From: Microbacterium sp. B35-30
GTDB lineage: Bacteria > Actinomycetota > Actinomycetes > Actinomycetales > Microbacteriaceae
NCBI RefSeq assembly: GCF_010634855.1
Contig: NZ_MWLQ01000011.1
Coordinates: 62,001 to 126,000 of the forward strand
Length of the DNA: 64,000 nt
Direction of reading: 5' to 3'
How positions within the stretch are numbered: position 1 is the stretch's first letter; each line of letters starts with the position of its first letter. Below, piece after piece: positions 19,027-27,389 of this stretch. The translations under genes and the position numbers were made by a program. The notes under the pieces were generated by a model. That model had not been told where the DNA came from, ran no database searches, and was given only the letters and a program-made list of their open reading frames with translations.

Positions 19027-19293
19027 TCAGAGATGTCGGTAGACATCCTCGAGGCTCAGCCCCTTCGCGAGCATCAGCACCTGCAGGTGGTACAGCAGCT
19101 GCGAGATCTCCTCGGCTGCGGCATCCGTCGACTCGTACTCGGCCGCCATCCAGACCTCGGCGGCCTCTTCCACGATCTTCTTGCCGATCGCGTGGACGCC
19201 CGCGTCCAGCTGCGCGACGGTGCCCGATCCCTCGGGGCGCTCAGCCGCTTTCGCGGCGAGCTCGGCGTACAGCGTGTCGAACGTCTTCACCAT
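19027..19293 (-). CDS. hisE: Phosphoribosyl-ATP pyrophosphatase
   Basis: An 88-residue helical enzyme that hydrolyses PR-ATP to PR-AMP. It belongs to the MazG-like all-alpha NTP pyrophosphatases; [18 protein letters not shown] and [24 protein letters not shown] hold the metal-binding Glu/Asp residues. Leading hisE-hisG-hisF-hisI, it probably carries the operon promoter: on the minus strand TACCCT ends three bases before the ATG and six bases before the next codon, GTG 19290, which would be the start of a leaderless message. Confidence 0.95.
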   Translation of the reverse strand: MVKTFDTLYAELAAKAAERPEGSGTVAQLDAGVHAIGKKIVEEAAEVWMAAEYESTDAAAEEISQLLYHLQVLMLAKGLSLEDVYRHL

Positions 19294-19302
19294 GCCAGGG
19301 TA
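19291..19302 (-). promoter_or_regulatory. -10 element of a probable leaderless hisE promoter
   Basis: TACCCT (minus strand, 19297-19302) is followed by GGCATG and then GTG 19290. No ribosome-binding site precedes either the ATG or the GTG. The layout mirrors that at pdtaR. Confidence 0.4.
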
Positions 19303-19416
19303 TCGAACCGGACGGATGCCGCGGCGCCGCGTGACGCGCCGGCCCTGACATGCGGCCGCGCAAGGGGTCGCCGGTCGGTCCCGGGCCTGTTGCTGCAGCC
19401 CCGCGGACGGAATAGC

Positions 19417-19446
19417 GTGCGCTCAGTGGCGGTGCGCTCAGTGGCG
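19417..19446. repeat. 15-bp tandem duplication at the 3' end of rpe
   Basis: GTGCGCTCAGTGGCG occurs twice in tandem (19417-19431 and 19432-19446). The second copy contains the rpe stop codon (complement of TCA 19438-19440), the first lies just beyond it, so the duplication leaves the protein intact. Confidence 0.85.
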
Positions 19447-20130
19447 GTGCTGCGCGACAGACGCCCGGAGACCCGCGATGGCGGCATCCGGGTCGGCCGC
19501 GCCGAACACCGCGGAACCGGCGACGAACGTGTCGGCGCCGGCCTCGGCCGCCTGGGCGATGGTGCTTTCGCCGATGCCGCCGTCGACCTGCAGCCAGACC
19601 GACGACCCGCGACGCCGCGCCTCATCGGCCAGGCGGCGGAGCTTCGGCAAGGTCTCGGGCATGAACGACTGGCCGCCGAACCCGGGCTCGACCGTCATCA
19701 CGAGGATCTGGTCGAAGTCGTCGAGCAGGTCGAAGAGGCCGTCGACGGGGGTCGCAGGCTTGACAGCCACACCGGCGCGGGCGCCGATCTCGCGGAGGCG
19801 ACGCGCGAGGGCGACCGGCTCCTTCGCCGCCTCGAGGTGGAAGGTGACCGATGCCGCGCCGAGCTCCGCGTAGCCGGGTGCCCAGCGGTCGGGGTTCGTG
19901 ATCATGAGGTGCACGTCGAGGGGCACCGGGCTGGTGGCCTGGATGCGCTCGACCATCTGCGGCCCGAACGTGAGGTTGGGCACGAAATGGTTGTCCATGA
20001 CGTCGACGTGGACGAAGTCCGCCGTCGCGATCCGTGCGAGCTCGACCTGCATGTTCACGAAGTCGGCGGCCAGGATGCTGGGGTTGATGCGGATGTCGAC
20101 CTCGTGGCCGTTGGCGTCGATCGGAAGCAC
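19438..20130 (-). CDS. rpe: Ribulose-phosphate 3-epimerase
   Basis: A 230-residue TIM barrel interconverting ribulose 5-phosphate and xylulose 5-phosphate in the pentose phosphate pathway. INPSILAADFVNMQVEL, FVHVDVMDNHFVPNLTFGP (catalytic Asp and metal His), LDVHLMITNPDRW, MTVEPGFGGQSF and WLQVDGGIGEST are the canonical motifs. The start is GTG 20130. It stands divergent to glsA with only 20 bases between the two start codons; the -10 hexamer CATAAT lies exactly six bases before the GTG and no ribosome-binding site is present, so a leaderless message is likely. Confidence 0.96.
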   Translation of the reverse strand: MLPIDANGHEVDIRINPSILAADFVNMQVELARIATADFVHVDVMDNHFVPNLTFGPQMVERIQATSPVPLDVHLMITNPDRWAPGYAELGAASVTFHLEAAKEPVALARRLREIGARAGVAVKPATPVDGLFDLLDDFDQILVMTVEPGFGGQSFMPETLPKLRRLADEARRRGSSVWLQVDGGIGESTIAQAAEAGADTFVAGSAVFGAADPDAAIAGLRASVAQHRH

Positions 20131-20150
20131 GCGTCCATTATGGTCGACCC
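20131..20150. promoter_or_regulatory. Shared bidirectional -10 region of rpe and glsA
   Basis: The 20-base gap between two divergent start codons contains CCATTATGG (20135-20143), which reads CCATAATGG on the other strand. On the minus strand CATAAT (20137-20142) is six bases from the rpe GTG; on the plus strand TATGGT (20139-20144) is six bases from the glsA GTG. Both messages would start at or next to their start codons. The -35 regions would have to lie inside the opposite gene. Confidence 0.55.
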
Positions 20151-21323
20151 GTGGATCCCATCACGGCACTGCTGCACGAGGTTCTCGAAGACATCCGGCC
20201 GCAGGACGACGGCGCCCCTGCGGGATACATCCCCGAACTCGCCGCGGCAGATCCGGAGCGGCTGGCGCTCGCGGTGGTCGGTCCTCGCGGACGCGTGCGG
20301 GCGGTCGGCGACGTCACACACGAGTTCACGATCCAGTCGATCTCGAAGCCGTTCGTGCTCGCCCTCGCCCTGGCCGACCGCGGCCGCGACGCGGTGCTGA
20401 GCAAGGTCGGTGCGGAGCCGAGCGGCGAGCCTTTCAACGCCATCAGTCTCGAACCCGACACCGGGCGGCCGGCCAATCCGATGGTCAACGCGGGGGCGAT
20501 CGCGACCTCGTCACTGATCCCCGGCGACGCCGTCGACGACCGCACGTCCCGCATCGTCGAGGGTCTTTCGGCCTTCGCGGGACGCTCGCTGTGGGTGGAC
20601 GAGCAGGTCTACGCCTCGGAGTCGGCGACCGGCGATCGCAACCGCGCGCTGGCACACCTCCTGCACTCGTACGGGATCGTCGACGGCTCGGTCGAGATCG
20701 CCGTCGAGACCTACTTCCGTCAGTGCTCGCTGCTTGTGACCGTGCGCGATCTCGCCGTGATGTCGGCGACCCTCGCCTTCGGCGGCCTCAATCCGGTCAC
20801 CGGCGAGCGGGTCGTCGCCGAGGGCGTTGCCCGCGACGTGCTGTCGATCATGACGAGCTGCGGCATGTACGACTATTCGGGCGAATGGCTGCTGCGCGTC
20901 GGCCTGCCGGCGAAGAGCGGGGTCAGCGGCGGTCTTCTCGCCGTCGCGCCGTCGCAGTTCGGGATCGCCGCATTCAGCCCCCGCCTCGACGAGCACGGCA
21001 ACTCCGTGCGCGGCATCGCCCTCCTCGAGACGCTCGGCGAGCGGTTCGGCATGCACATGCTCGAGCCGCACGAGAGCGTGGCGGTTCCGGCCTTCACCGT
21101 CGAGGACACGGACACGGGACGAGTGCTCCGCCTGGCGGGCGAGCTCGGGCTGGCGGGCACAGAGCGTGTCGTCGCCGTGCTGCGCGAGATCGCCGAAGCG
21201 CTGCCGGAGGGTGCCGAAGTCACGGTCGACGCCCGCGACCTGGGCCGCACGCACAGCGCGGCGCTCGTCGCGCTGCGCACGGAGTTCGAGCAGATGCCCC
21301 ACGGGATCCGCCTGCGCGAGTGA
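20151..21323 (+). CDS. glsA: Glutaminase with C-terminal STAS-like tail
   Basis: A 390-residue glutaminase of the serine beta-lactamase-like family, converting glutamine to glutamate and ammonia. The catalytic Ser-x-x-Lys is SISK in FTIQSISKPFVLALAL; NPMVNAGAIA, YASESATGDRNRALA, TYFRQCSLLVTVRDLAVMSATLAFGG, MTSCGMYDYSGEW and GLPAKSGVSGGLLAV complete the active site. Residues after about 305 resemble a short STAS domain (VLRLAGELGLAGTERVV, EVTVDARDLGRTHSAALVAL), a fusion found in some actinobacterial glutaminases. GTG 20151 has no ribosome-binding site. It is the only plus-strand gene between 4 and 56 kb. Confidence 0.94.
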   Translation: MDPITALLHEVLEDIRPQDDGAPAGYIPELAAADPERLALAVVGPRGRVRAVGDVTHEFTIQSISKPFVLALALADRGRDAVLSKVGAEPSGEPFNAISLEPDTGRPANPMVNAGAIATSSLIPGDAVDDRTSRIVEGLSAFAGRSLWVDEQVYASESATGDRNRALAHLLHSYGIVDGSVEIAVETYFRQCSLLVTVRDLAVMSATLAFGGLNPVTGERVVAEGVARDVLSIMTSCGMYDYSGEWLLRVGLPAKSGVSGGLLAVAPSQFGIAAFSPRLDEHGNSVRGIALLETLGERFGMHMLEPHESVAVPAFTVEDTDTGRVLRLAGELGLAGTERVVAVLREIAEALPEGAEVTVDARDLGRTHSAALVALRTEFEQMPHGIRLRE

Positions 21324-21340
21324 GGGTGTGCTGCGCCGGC

Positions 21341-22711
21341 TCAGACGCGGCGCAGGAGCGACACCGACATCGCGTCGGTGTTGTGACGGTGAGGCCACAG
21401 CTGGGCGCGCCCGCTGCCGTCGGCCTGCGACGGAAGCCCGGGGTCGGCATCCGCCACCGAGGTGATGACGTCCCGCGCAGACAGTTCCTCGACGGCCCCG
21501 TCCCATTCGCGGCGGATGTCGGCGACCACGCCCGACGTCTCGGCCAGGTGCGGCGAGCACGTGATGTAGGCGACCACGCCGCCGGGCTTGAGGGCGCTCA
21601 CGGCTTCGGTGAGCAGCTCGCGCTGCAGCTGGGTGAGCGCCGGTACGTCGCTGGGCGCCTTGCGCCAGCGCGCCTCCGGGCGGCGGCGGAGGGCGCCGAG
21701 GCCGGTGCAGGGCGCGTCGACCAGGATGCGGTCGTAAGTTTCGGGGGCGTCCTGCGCACGGAGCCGGCCGTCCTCTTCCGACACCGGCACGTCCAGCGGC
21801 ACACCGGCCAGCGCCTGGCGCACCAGCCCGGCACGAGCCGGCGAGATCTCGTTGGCCTCGAGCGACGCGCCGTGCGCGAGCGCCTCGGCGGCGAGCACGG
21901 CGGTCTTGCCGCCCGGGCCAGCGCACAGGTCGAGCCACCGCTCACCCGGTGCGATGGGCAGGGCACGGGTCAAGGCGAGCGCCGCGAGCTGCGAGCCCTC
22001 GTCCTGGACGCGGATGCGGCCGCCGGAGCCGCGGACGACCGAGTCCGGGTCGCCCCCGCCGAGGCGGAAGCCGATCGGCGAGAACGGGGTGCGGCGCGCA
22101 TCCTCGGGCACGTCGGCGAGGTCGGGCAGCGCCACCATCGTGACCCGGGGCGACGCGTTGTCGGCGGTGAGCAGCGCCTCGAGCTCCTCGGCGCGTCCTT
22201 CGGCCGCCAGCGCCCGCCGGAACGCGCGCACGACCCACACCGGGTGCGAGAAGAGCAGCCCGAGTTGCTCGTCATCGGAGCGTGCGCTCTCGGCGACATG
22301 CGTCATCCAGTCCCCCGGCGTGTCCCGGGCGACCCGCCGGAGCACGGCGTTAGCGAAGCCCGCGGCGCCGCGTCCACCGGCGCCGCGCGCGAGCTCGACG
22401 GATTCGTTCACGGCGGCATGTGAGGCGACGCGCGTCGACAGCAGCTGGTGCACGCCCAGCCGAAGCGCGTCGAGCACGGCCGGGTCGATGTCGGCGACGG
22501 GGCGGTCGGCGGCGATCGCGATGACCGCGTCGTAGGTGCCCTGGCGGCGGAGTGTTCCGTAGGTGAGCTCGGTGGCCAGTGCGGCGTCGGGCGTGGCGAG
22601 CCCGGCGCGCGAGATCGCGGTCGGCAGCAGGAGGTTGGCGTAGGCGTCGGACTCGTGCACCGCCCGCAGCGTCTCGTAGGCGACGCGTCGCGCCGCGACC
22701 GTGCGGCTCAC
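21341..22711 (-). CDS. rsmB: 16S rRNA m5C967 methyltransferase
   Basis: A 456-residue RNA (cytosine-5) methyltransferase. Residues 1-140 form a NusB-like RNA-binding domain (ARRVAYETLRAVHESDAYANLLLP). The catalytic domain has the SAM-binding LDLCAGPGGKTAVLA, the PCTG motif with one catalytic Cys in ILVDAPCTGLGALRRRPEARW, and the second Cys in YITCSPHLAET. GTG 22711 overlaps the fmt stop (GTGA). It converges on glsA with 17 bases between them. The linkage fmt-rsmB is conserved across bacteria. Confidence 0.95.
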   Translation of the reverse strand: MSRTVAARRVAYETLRAVHESDAYANLLLPTAISRAGLATPDAALATELTYGTLRRQGTYDAVIAIAADRPVADIDPAVLDALRLGVHQLLSTRVASHAAVNESVELARGAGGRGAAGFANAVLRRVARDTPGDWMTHVAESARSDDEQLGLLFSHPVWVVRAFRRALAAEGRAEELEALLTADNASPRVTMVALPDLADVPEDARRTPFSPIGFRLGGGDPDSVVRGSGGRIRVQDEGSQLAALALTRALPIAPGERWLDLCAGPGGKTAVLAAEALAHGASLEANEISPARAGLVRQALAGVPLDVPVSEEDGRLRAQDAPETYDRILVDAPCTGLGALRRRPEARWRKAPSDVPALTQLQRELLTEAVSALKPGGVVAYITCSPHLAETSGVVADIRREWDGAVEELSARDVITSVADADPGLPSQADGSGRAQLWPHRHNTDAMSVSLLRRV

Positions 22712-23628
22712 GATCCGGCCACCGGGGTCGCGTCGCGGAGGCCCCGCCACCAGTCTGCGGCGCGCATCGCGACCTTGCCCGCCGGCTGGACCGTGTCGAG
22801 CACGATGGGCGTCGACGCGGTGCCGGCGATGACGTTGCCGCCATGCAGCGCGAGGGCGCCCGGCGCCAGGCGCGGCGCGTCCGAGGGGGCCGGTGCGACG
22901 GCGAGCACCTTGAGCCGCGCGCCGCCGATCGTCGTGTGGGCGCCGGGCTCGGGAGTGACTCCGCGGATGCGTCCGAGCACGGCCCGCGCGGGTTCGTCCC
23001 AGCGCACCCGGCCGTCGTCGTCGCCGAGCTTGGCGGCGTACGTCGTCTCTCCCTGCTGGGGATGTGAGACCGCGGAGCCCGCGGCGATCGCATCCACGAC
23101 GTCGGAGAGCAGCGCGGCGCCGTCCTCGGCCAGCGCCGCGAGCAGGGAGCCCGCCGTGGCATCGGCCGGCACGTCGACCGCGAGCTCGCCGAAGACGTCG
23201 CCGGCGTCGAGCTCCGGCACCAGCTGGAACACGCTCGCACCGGTGCGCGCATCGCCGGCGATGAGGGCGTGCTGCACGGGCGCGGCGCCGCGCCAACGCG
23301 GCAGGAGCGAGAAGTGCAGGTTGATCCACCCGTGCTTCGGGGTCGACAGAAGCGGCTCGCGGACTAGCCCGCCGTAGGCGACGATCACGCCGAGATCGGG
23401 CTCGAGGGCGGCGATGTCGGCTGTCACGGCCGCGTCGAGCCGGTCGGCGCGGATCACGGGCAGCCCGAGCTCGTCGGCGGCCGCGGCGACGGGCGACGGT
23501 GTGAGCACGCGCTTGCGCCCGAGCGGGGCATCCTGACGGGTGACGACGCTGAGCACGTCATGCGCGGAGGTGAGCCGGCGCAGTGACGGCACGGCCGGCT
23601 CGGGTGTGCCGGCGAAGACGAGGCGCAT
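22708..23628 (-). CDS. fmt: Methionyl-tRNA formyltransferase
   Basis: A 306-residue enzyme that formylates initiator Met-tRNA using 10-formyl-THF. MRLVFAGTPEPAVPSLRRL opens the formyltransferase fold; INLHFSLLPRWRGAAPVQHALIAGD contains the catalytic Asn/His region and the tRNA-contact loop. The C-terminal OB-fold domain follows (KVLAVAPAPSDAPRLAPGAL). ATG 23628 is preceded by AGGAACGTC. It is coupled to rsmB by a four-base overlap and follows priA by 22 bases. Confidence 0.96.
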   Translation of the reverse strand: MRLVFAGTPEPAVPSLRRLTSAHDVLSVVTRQDAPLGRKRVLTPSPVAAAADELGLPVIRADRLDAAVTADIAALEPDLGVIVAYGGLVREPLLSTPKHGWINLHFSLLPRWRGAAPVQHALIAGDARTGASVFQLVPELDAGDVFGELAVDVPADATAGSLLAALAEDGAALLSDVVDAIAAGSAVSHPQQGETTYAAKLGDDDGRVRWDEPARAVLGRIRGVTPEPGAHTTIGGARLKVLAVAPAPSDAPRLAPGALALHGGNVIAGTASTPIVLDTVQPAGKVAMRAADWWRGLRDATPVAGS

Positions 23629-23650
23629 GACGTTCCTGAACGATCGAGGG

Positions 23651-25672
23651 TCAGAGGTCGAGGTCGGGCACGTCGACCCGAACCTTCAGTGTATGGGCGG
23701 CTCCCGGCGTGCGTCCCTTCGCCGGCCTGCGACCCTTGACCGCCTGGCTCACCACGGACGCCCGCAGGCTCTCCGTCACCCGCCCGCCCAGCCCGTAGTC
23801 GAACCGCACCAGGGCACGAACCGATTCGCCGTGCGCGAGCGGGCCGAGCACCGCCTCGGAGTCGAGCTCGGGCACCGTCTGGCGGAGCTCGGCCAGCGCG
23901 GCGTCCACGGCGCGCCGTGGCCCCTCCACCGCCGCCACCCGCACCGTGGGCGGCATGCGCAGCGGCGCCCGGTCGGCGAGCTCCGCACGGGCGTACGCGG
24001 CCTGCGTCCAGGTCGCGAGGGCGCGCGCGATCTCGCCGCCGACGCCGACGAGATGCACGGGCGCGCCGGGTGCGGCGAGAGCGGCTGCGTTGGACCACCA
24101 CCGGAGGCACGATTCGCCGATGCGCAGATCCTCGGCCATCAGCATCCGATCCCCGTCGAGCAGGATCACCGCGCGGTAGCCGCCGATAGCGAGCGGCTCG
24201 GCACCACGCGTCGCGACCACCAGCGCGTGGCGCCCATCGATCTCGGTGACCGGATGATCGCCATCGGCGATGATCACGCGTGTCCCCGGAAAGGCTCTCC
24301 CGAGCTCGTCGGCGGTGCGCTCGCTGCCCGAGGACGCCATGCGCAGCAGCGTCGACGAGCACTCCGGGCACGCCCACGCGTGCGCGGCGCGACCGCACCA
24401 GGTGCACGTCGGCACCGCGCCCTGTCGCGCGGCGTGCAGCGGCCCGCCGCAGTGCGGGCACCGGGCGGGGTGGCGGCACTTCGCGCACACCAGGACCGGG
24501 GCATAACCCGGGCGCGCGACCTGTACGAGGACGGGCCCCTCGGCGAGAGCCTCGCGAGCGGCGGCGAAGGCCGACGACGGGACGCGCGCCCCCCGCGACT
24601 CGCCCTCGCGGTGCGCGCTGAGCACCACGCGCGGGCTGAGCCGGCGTGCGGCCGGAAGATCGCGCACCCAGCCCACCGCGACCAGACGCTCGACATCGGT
24701 GGTGCGCGTGTGCCCCGCGAACACGAGGGCGCCGCCGTGCAGCTCCTGCCGCAGCAGTGCGGCGTCGCGGGCGTGCACGCCCGGACTGAGCTGCTCGGCG
24801 AGCAGCGGGTCGCCGTCGTCCCACAGCGCGACCAGCCCGAGGTCGGCGACCGGCGCGTAGACCGTGGAGCGATTCCCGATGACCACGCAGGGGGCGTCTG
24901 CGAGGGTGCGCAGGAACGCGGCATACCGCGCCGGACCGCTCTGCTTGGCGTCGTCGCGCACGAAGGCGTCGGCAGGGATGCGGCTCAGCAGAGCCGCCTC
25001 GAGCTGTGCGCGGTCGCGATGGTCGGGGACGGCGATGACGGCGCTGCGCCCAGCGGCGAGCACGTGGGTCGCCGCGGCCGCGAGGAGTACGGCCCACGAT
25101 CCGACGACGGGGCCGTCGGCCAGCTGCGACGGCACCGGTGGCGCGTCCAGCGCGAGCCGCTCGCCACGCTCGAGCGCGTCGGCGAGGCCCGGATAGACGG
25201 CCAGCACCTCGGAGGCCCAGGCGGCATCCTCATCCTCGACGTGAGGATGCGTGGGCGGCTCGGCAGCCAGCCATGCCTTCTCAGCGCGGACCATGCGCTT
25301 GGGGATCGCCAGCCGCAGGATGTCGCCGGCCGATCCCGCCGCGCGATCGGCGGCGCGGCGCGCCAGTGCGTACAGTGCGGGCGTCAGCACCGGCACCGGC
25401 GAGACGACCGCCTCGAGCTGCGAGAGCGGCCGGTCCGAGGCATCCGGCTCCCCCAGCTCGACAAGCAGGCCGTCCACGACACGTCCCGCGCTGCGCAGTG
25501 GCACGCGCACCCGCACGCCGGGCTGCGCGTCGGCGGCGAGCTCCGCGGGGATCTCGTAGTCGAACAGCCGGTCCAGCTGCGGCAGCGGCGAGTCGAGCAG
25601 CACACGTGCGACGCGGCGAAGCGGCCTCGGGCCCCCGGTGGGGCCGTGCTCGTCGTCGGGCACCGCGGTCAC
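23651..25672 (-). CDS. priA: PriA-like primosomal protein N' lacking helicase motifs
   Basis: A 673-residue PriA homologue. The 3'-DNA-binding domain (RVLLDSPLPQLDRLFDYEIP) and the zinc-binding cysteines are kept: CAKCRHPARCPHCGGPL and CTWCGRAAHAWACPECSS. Walker A is absent where it should stand (GPVVGSWAVLLAAAATHVLA in place of a GxGKT loop) and the DEEH box is degraded (VALWDDGDP). This is known for actinobacterial PriA, which is annotated as probably without helicase activity. It may still recognise forks structurally. The start is GTG 25672, ten bases after metK. Confidence 0.93.
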   Translation of the reverse strand: MTAVPDDEHGPTGGPRPLRRVARVLLDSPLPQLDRLFDYEIPAELAADAQPGVRVRVPLRSAGRVVDGLLVELGEPDASDRPLSQLEAVVSPVPVLTPALYALARRAADRAAGSAGDILRLAIPKRMVRAEKAWLAAEPPTHPHVEDEDAAWASEVLAVYPGLADALERGERLALDAPPVPSQLADGPVVGSWAVLLAAAATHVLAAGRSAVIAVPDHRDRAQLEAALLSRIPADAFVRDDAKQSGPARYAAFLRTLADAPCVVIGNRSTVYAPVADLGLVALWDDGDPLLAEQLSPGVHARDAALLRQELHGGALVFAGHTRTTDVERLVAVGWVRDLPAARRLSPRVVLSAHREGESRGARVPSSAFAAAREALAEGPVLVQVARPGYAPVLVCAKCRHPARCPHCGGPLHAARQGAVPTCTWCGRAAHAWACPECSSTLLRMASSGSERTADELGRAFPGTRVIIADGDHPVTEIDGRHALVVATRGAEPLAIGGYRAVILLDGDRMLMAEDLRIGESCLRWWSNAAALAAPGAPVHLVGVGGEIARALATWTQAAYARAELADRAPLRMPPTVRVAAVEGPRRAVDAALAELRQTVPELDSEAVLGPLAHGESVRALVRFDYGLGGRVTESLRASVVSQAVKGRRPAKGRTPGAAHTLKVRVDVPDLDL

Positions 25673-25682
25673 GCGGCCGGCG

Positions 25683-26876
25683 TCAGAGCCCGGCGGCCGC
25701 GCGCAGGGCGTCGGCGCGGTCCGTGCGCTCCCAGGTGAAGTCGGGCAGCTCGCGGCCGAAGTGGCCGTAGGCGGCCGTCTGCGCGTAGATGGGGCGCAGC
25801 AGGTCGAGCTGGTCGATGATCGCCTTGGGCCGCAGGTCGAAGACCTCGAGGATCGCGTTCGTGATCACGTCGTCGGCCACGCGCCCGGTGCCGAACGTCT
25901 CGACGTAGAGCCCGACCGGCTTGGCCTTGCCGATCGCGTAGGCGACCTGCACCTCGAGGCGGTCGGCGAGGCCGGCCGCGACCGCGTTCTTGGCGACCCA
26001 GCGCATCGCGTACGCCGCCGAGCGGTCGACCTTCGAGGGGTCCTTGCCGCTGAACGCCCCGCCGCCGTGGCGCGAGGCGCCGCCGTAGGTGTCGATGATG
26101 ATCTTGCGCCCGGTGAGGCCCGCGTCGCCCTTCGGGCCGCCGATGACGAACGGGCCGGCGGGGTTGATGTAGAACTTCACGTCGGGCAGATCGAGGCCGG
26201 TGGCCTCGAGCACGGGGTCGATGACCTCGGCGCGGACCGCGGCGCGCAGCGCCTTCTGCGAGATGTCGGGGTGGTGCTGGGTCGAGAGCACGACCGACTC
26301 GACGGTCTTCGGCGTGGCGCCGTCGTAACCGAGCGTGACCTGGGTCTTGCCGTCGGGACGGAGGAAGGGCAGCTCGCCCGAGCGGCGCACCTCGGCGAGG
26401 CGCTCGGCCATGCGGTGCGCCGTCCAGGCGGCCATCGGCATGAGCTGCGGCGTCTCGGTGGTGGCGTAGCCGAACATGATGCCCTGGTCGCCCGCACCCT
26501 GCAGGTCGTGCGGGTCCTGCGAGCCGTCCTCGCGGCGTTCGAACGCCTTGTCGACACCGGCGGCGATATCAGAGGACTGCGCGCCGATCGACACGCTGAC
26601 GCCGCACGAGTCGCCGTCGAAGCCGGTCTCGCTCGACGTGTAGCCGATGCGGTTGACGACCCCGCGCACGATCGCCGGGATCTCGACGTAGGCGGAGGTG
26701 GAGACCTCACCGGCGACGTGGACGAGTCCGGTGGTGACGAGCGTCTCGACGGCCACCCGACCGTTCGGGTCCGCCTCCAGGATCGCGTCGAGGATCGAGT
26801 CGGAGATCTGGTCGCAGATCTTGTCGGGGTGTCCCTCGGTGACGGATTCAGACGTGAACAGCCGCAGGTCGGTCAT
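25683..26876 (-). CDS. metK: S-adenosylmethionine synthetase
   Basis: A 397-residue enzyme forming SAM from methionine and ATP. The N-terminal [21 protein letters not shown] binds ATP and metal; [12 protein letters not shown] is the family hexapeptide signature region and [23 protein letters not shown] the P-loop-like phosphate-binding segment. ATG 26876 has GGAGTACC in front. The leader contains a 10-bp hairpin at 26908-26937. In many actinobacteria coaBC stands between rpoZ and metK, but not here. Confidence 0.97.
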   Translation of the reverse strand: MTDLRLFTSESVTEGHPDKICDQISDSILDAILEADPNGRVAVETLVTTGLVHVAGEVSTSAYVEIPAIVRGVVNRIGYTSSETGFDGDSCGVSVSIGAQSSDIAAGVDKAFERREDGSQDPHDLQGAGDQGIMFGYATTETPQLMPMAAWTAHRMAERLAEVRRSGELPFLRPDGKTQVTLGYDGATPKTVESVVLSTQHHPDISQKALRAAVRAEVIDPVLEATGLDLPDVKFYINPAGPFVIGGPKGDAGLTGRKIIIDTYGGASRHGGGAFSGKDPSKVDRSAAYAMRWVAKNAVAAGLADRLEVQVAYAIGKAKPVGLYVETFGTGRVADDVITNAILEVFDLRPKAIIDQLDLLRPIYAQTAAYGHFGRELPDFTWERTDRADALRAAAGL

Positions 26877-26907
26877 CGGTACTCCAGTTGTCGTGGCGCC
26901 GGTCGCG

Positions 26908-26937
26908 CTGGTGTCCGACGCCGGGGGCGGACACCAG
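26908..26937 (-). promoter_or_regulatory. Hairpin in the metK leader
   Basis: CTGGTGTCCG (26908-26917) and CGGACACCAG (26928-26937) form a perfect 10-bp stem around a ten-base GC-rich loop, 31 bases before the metK ATG. There is no T tract, so it is a poor terminator for rpoZ. A CATACT hexamer (minus strand, 26936-26941) abuts it, so it could equally be an operator around a metK promoter. I see no SAM-riboswitch core. Confidence 0.35.
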
Positions 26938-26992
26938 TATGCCCCCGGAGACGGACATCACCGTCTTCGAGGGCACAAGGGTCGTAACGGGA

Positions 26993-27247
26993 TTACTCCG
27001 CGCGGCGCAGCCGCAGCTTGTCCTCGTGGATCTCGTGCATCGCGATCGTGAGGGGCTTGTCCTCGACGGTCGAGTCGACGAGCGGGCCCACGTTGTCGAA
27101 CAGGTTGCCTTCGTGCAGGTCGGAGTAGTAGTCGTTGATCTGACGAGCGCGCTTGGACGCGAAGATCACGAGCTGGTACTTCGAGTCGACCTTCTCGAGC
27201 AGGCTGTCGATGGGGGGCTCGATGATGCCCTGGTTCGTTCCGGCCAT
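26993..27247 (-). CDS. rpoZ: RNA polymerase omega subunit
   Basis: An 84-residue omega subunit that helps fold and assemble RNA polymerase around beta'. The core [29 protein letters not shown] is the conserved helical segment, and the tail [22 protein letters not shown] is as in actinobacteria. ATG 27247 follows a strong AGGAGGTTTCGCC site. The linkage gmk-rpoZ is conserved. It has its own candidate promoter at 27316-27321. Confidence 0.95.
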   Translation of the reverse strand: MAGTNQGIIEPPIDSLLEKVDSKYQLVIFASKRARQINDYYSDLHEGNLFDNVGPLVDSTVEDKPLTIAMHEIHEDKLRLRRAE

Positions 27248-27315
27248 GGCGAAACCTCCTGGATCGGATGTCGGAATGGGAGTCTGCGGGCCTCGGGGTG
27301 CCGAGGCATCCCACC

Positions 27316-27321
27316 ATTCTA
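27316..27321 (-). promoter_or_regulatory. -10 element of rpoZ promoter
   Basis: TAGAAT on the minus strand, within CCCGTAGAAT, about 70 bases before the rpoZ ATG. The identical ten bases occur upstream of efp (43988-43997). No good -35 hexamer is seen at 17-18 bases. Confidence 0.5.
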
Positions 27322-27389
27322 CGGGACGGATCCCGTCCGGCGGATGTGCGGCCACCGCGGGCGGGTCGGATCGCCGCGGCACGCCGCCG

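Noticed and set aside
26877..26992. A SAM riboswitch before metK.
   Set aside because: Only a simple hairpin is present; no multi-helix junction or known SAM-binding core can be recognised.
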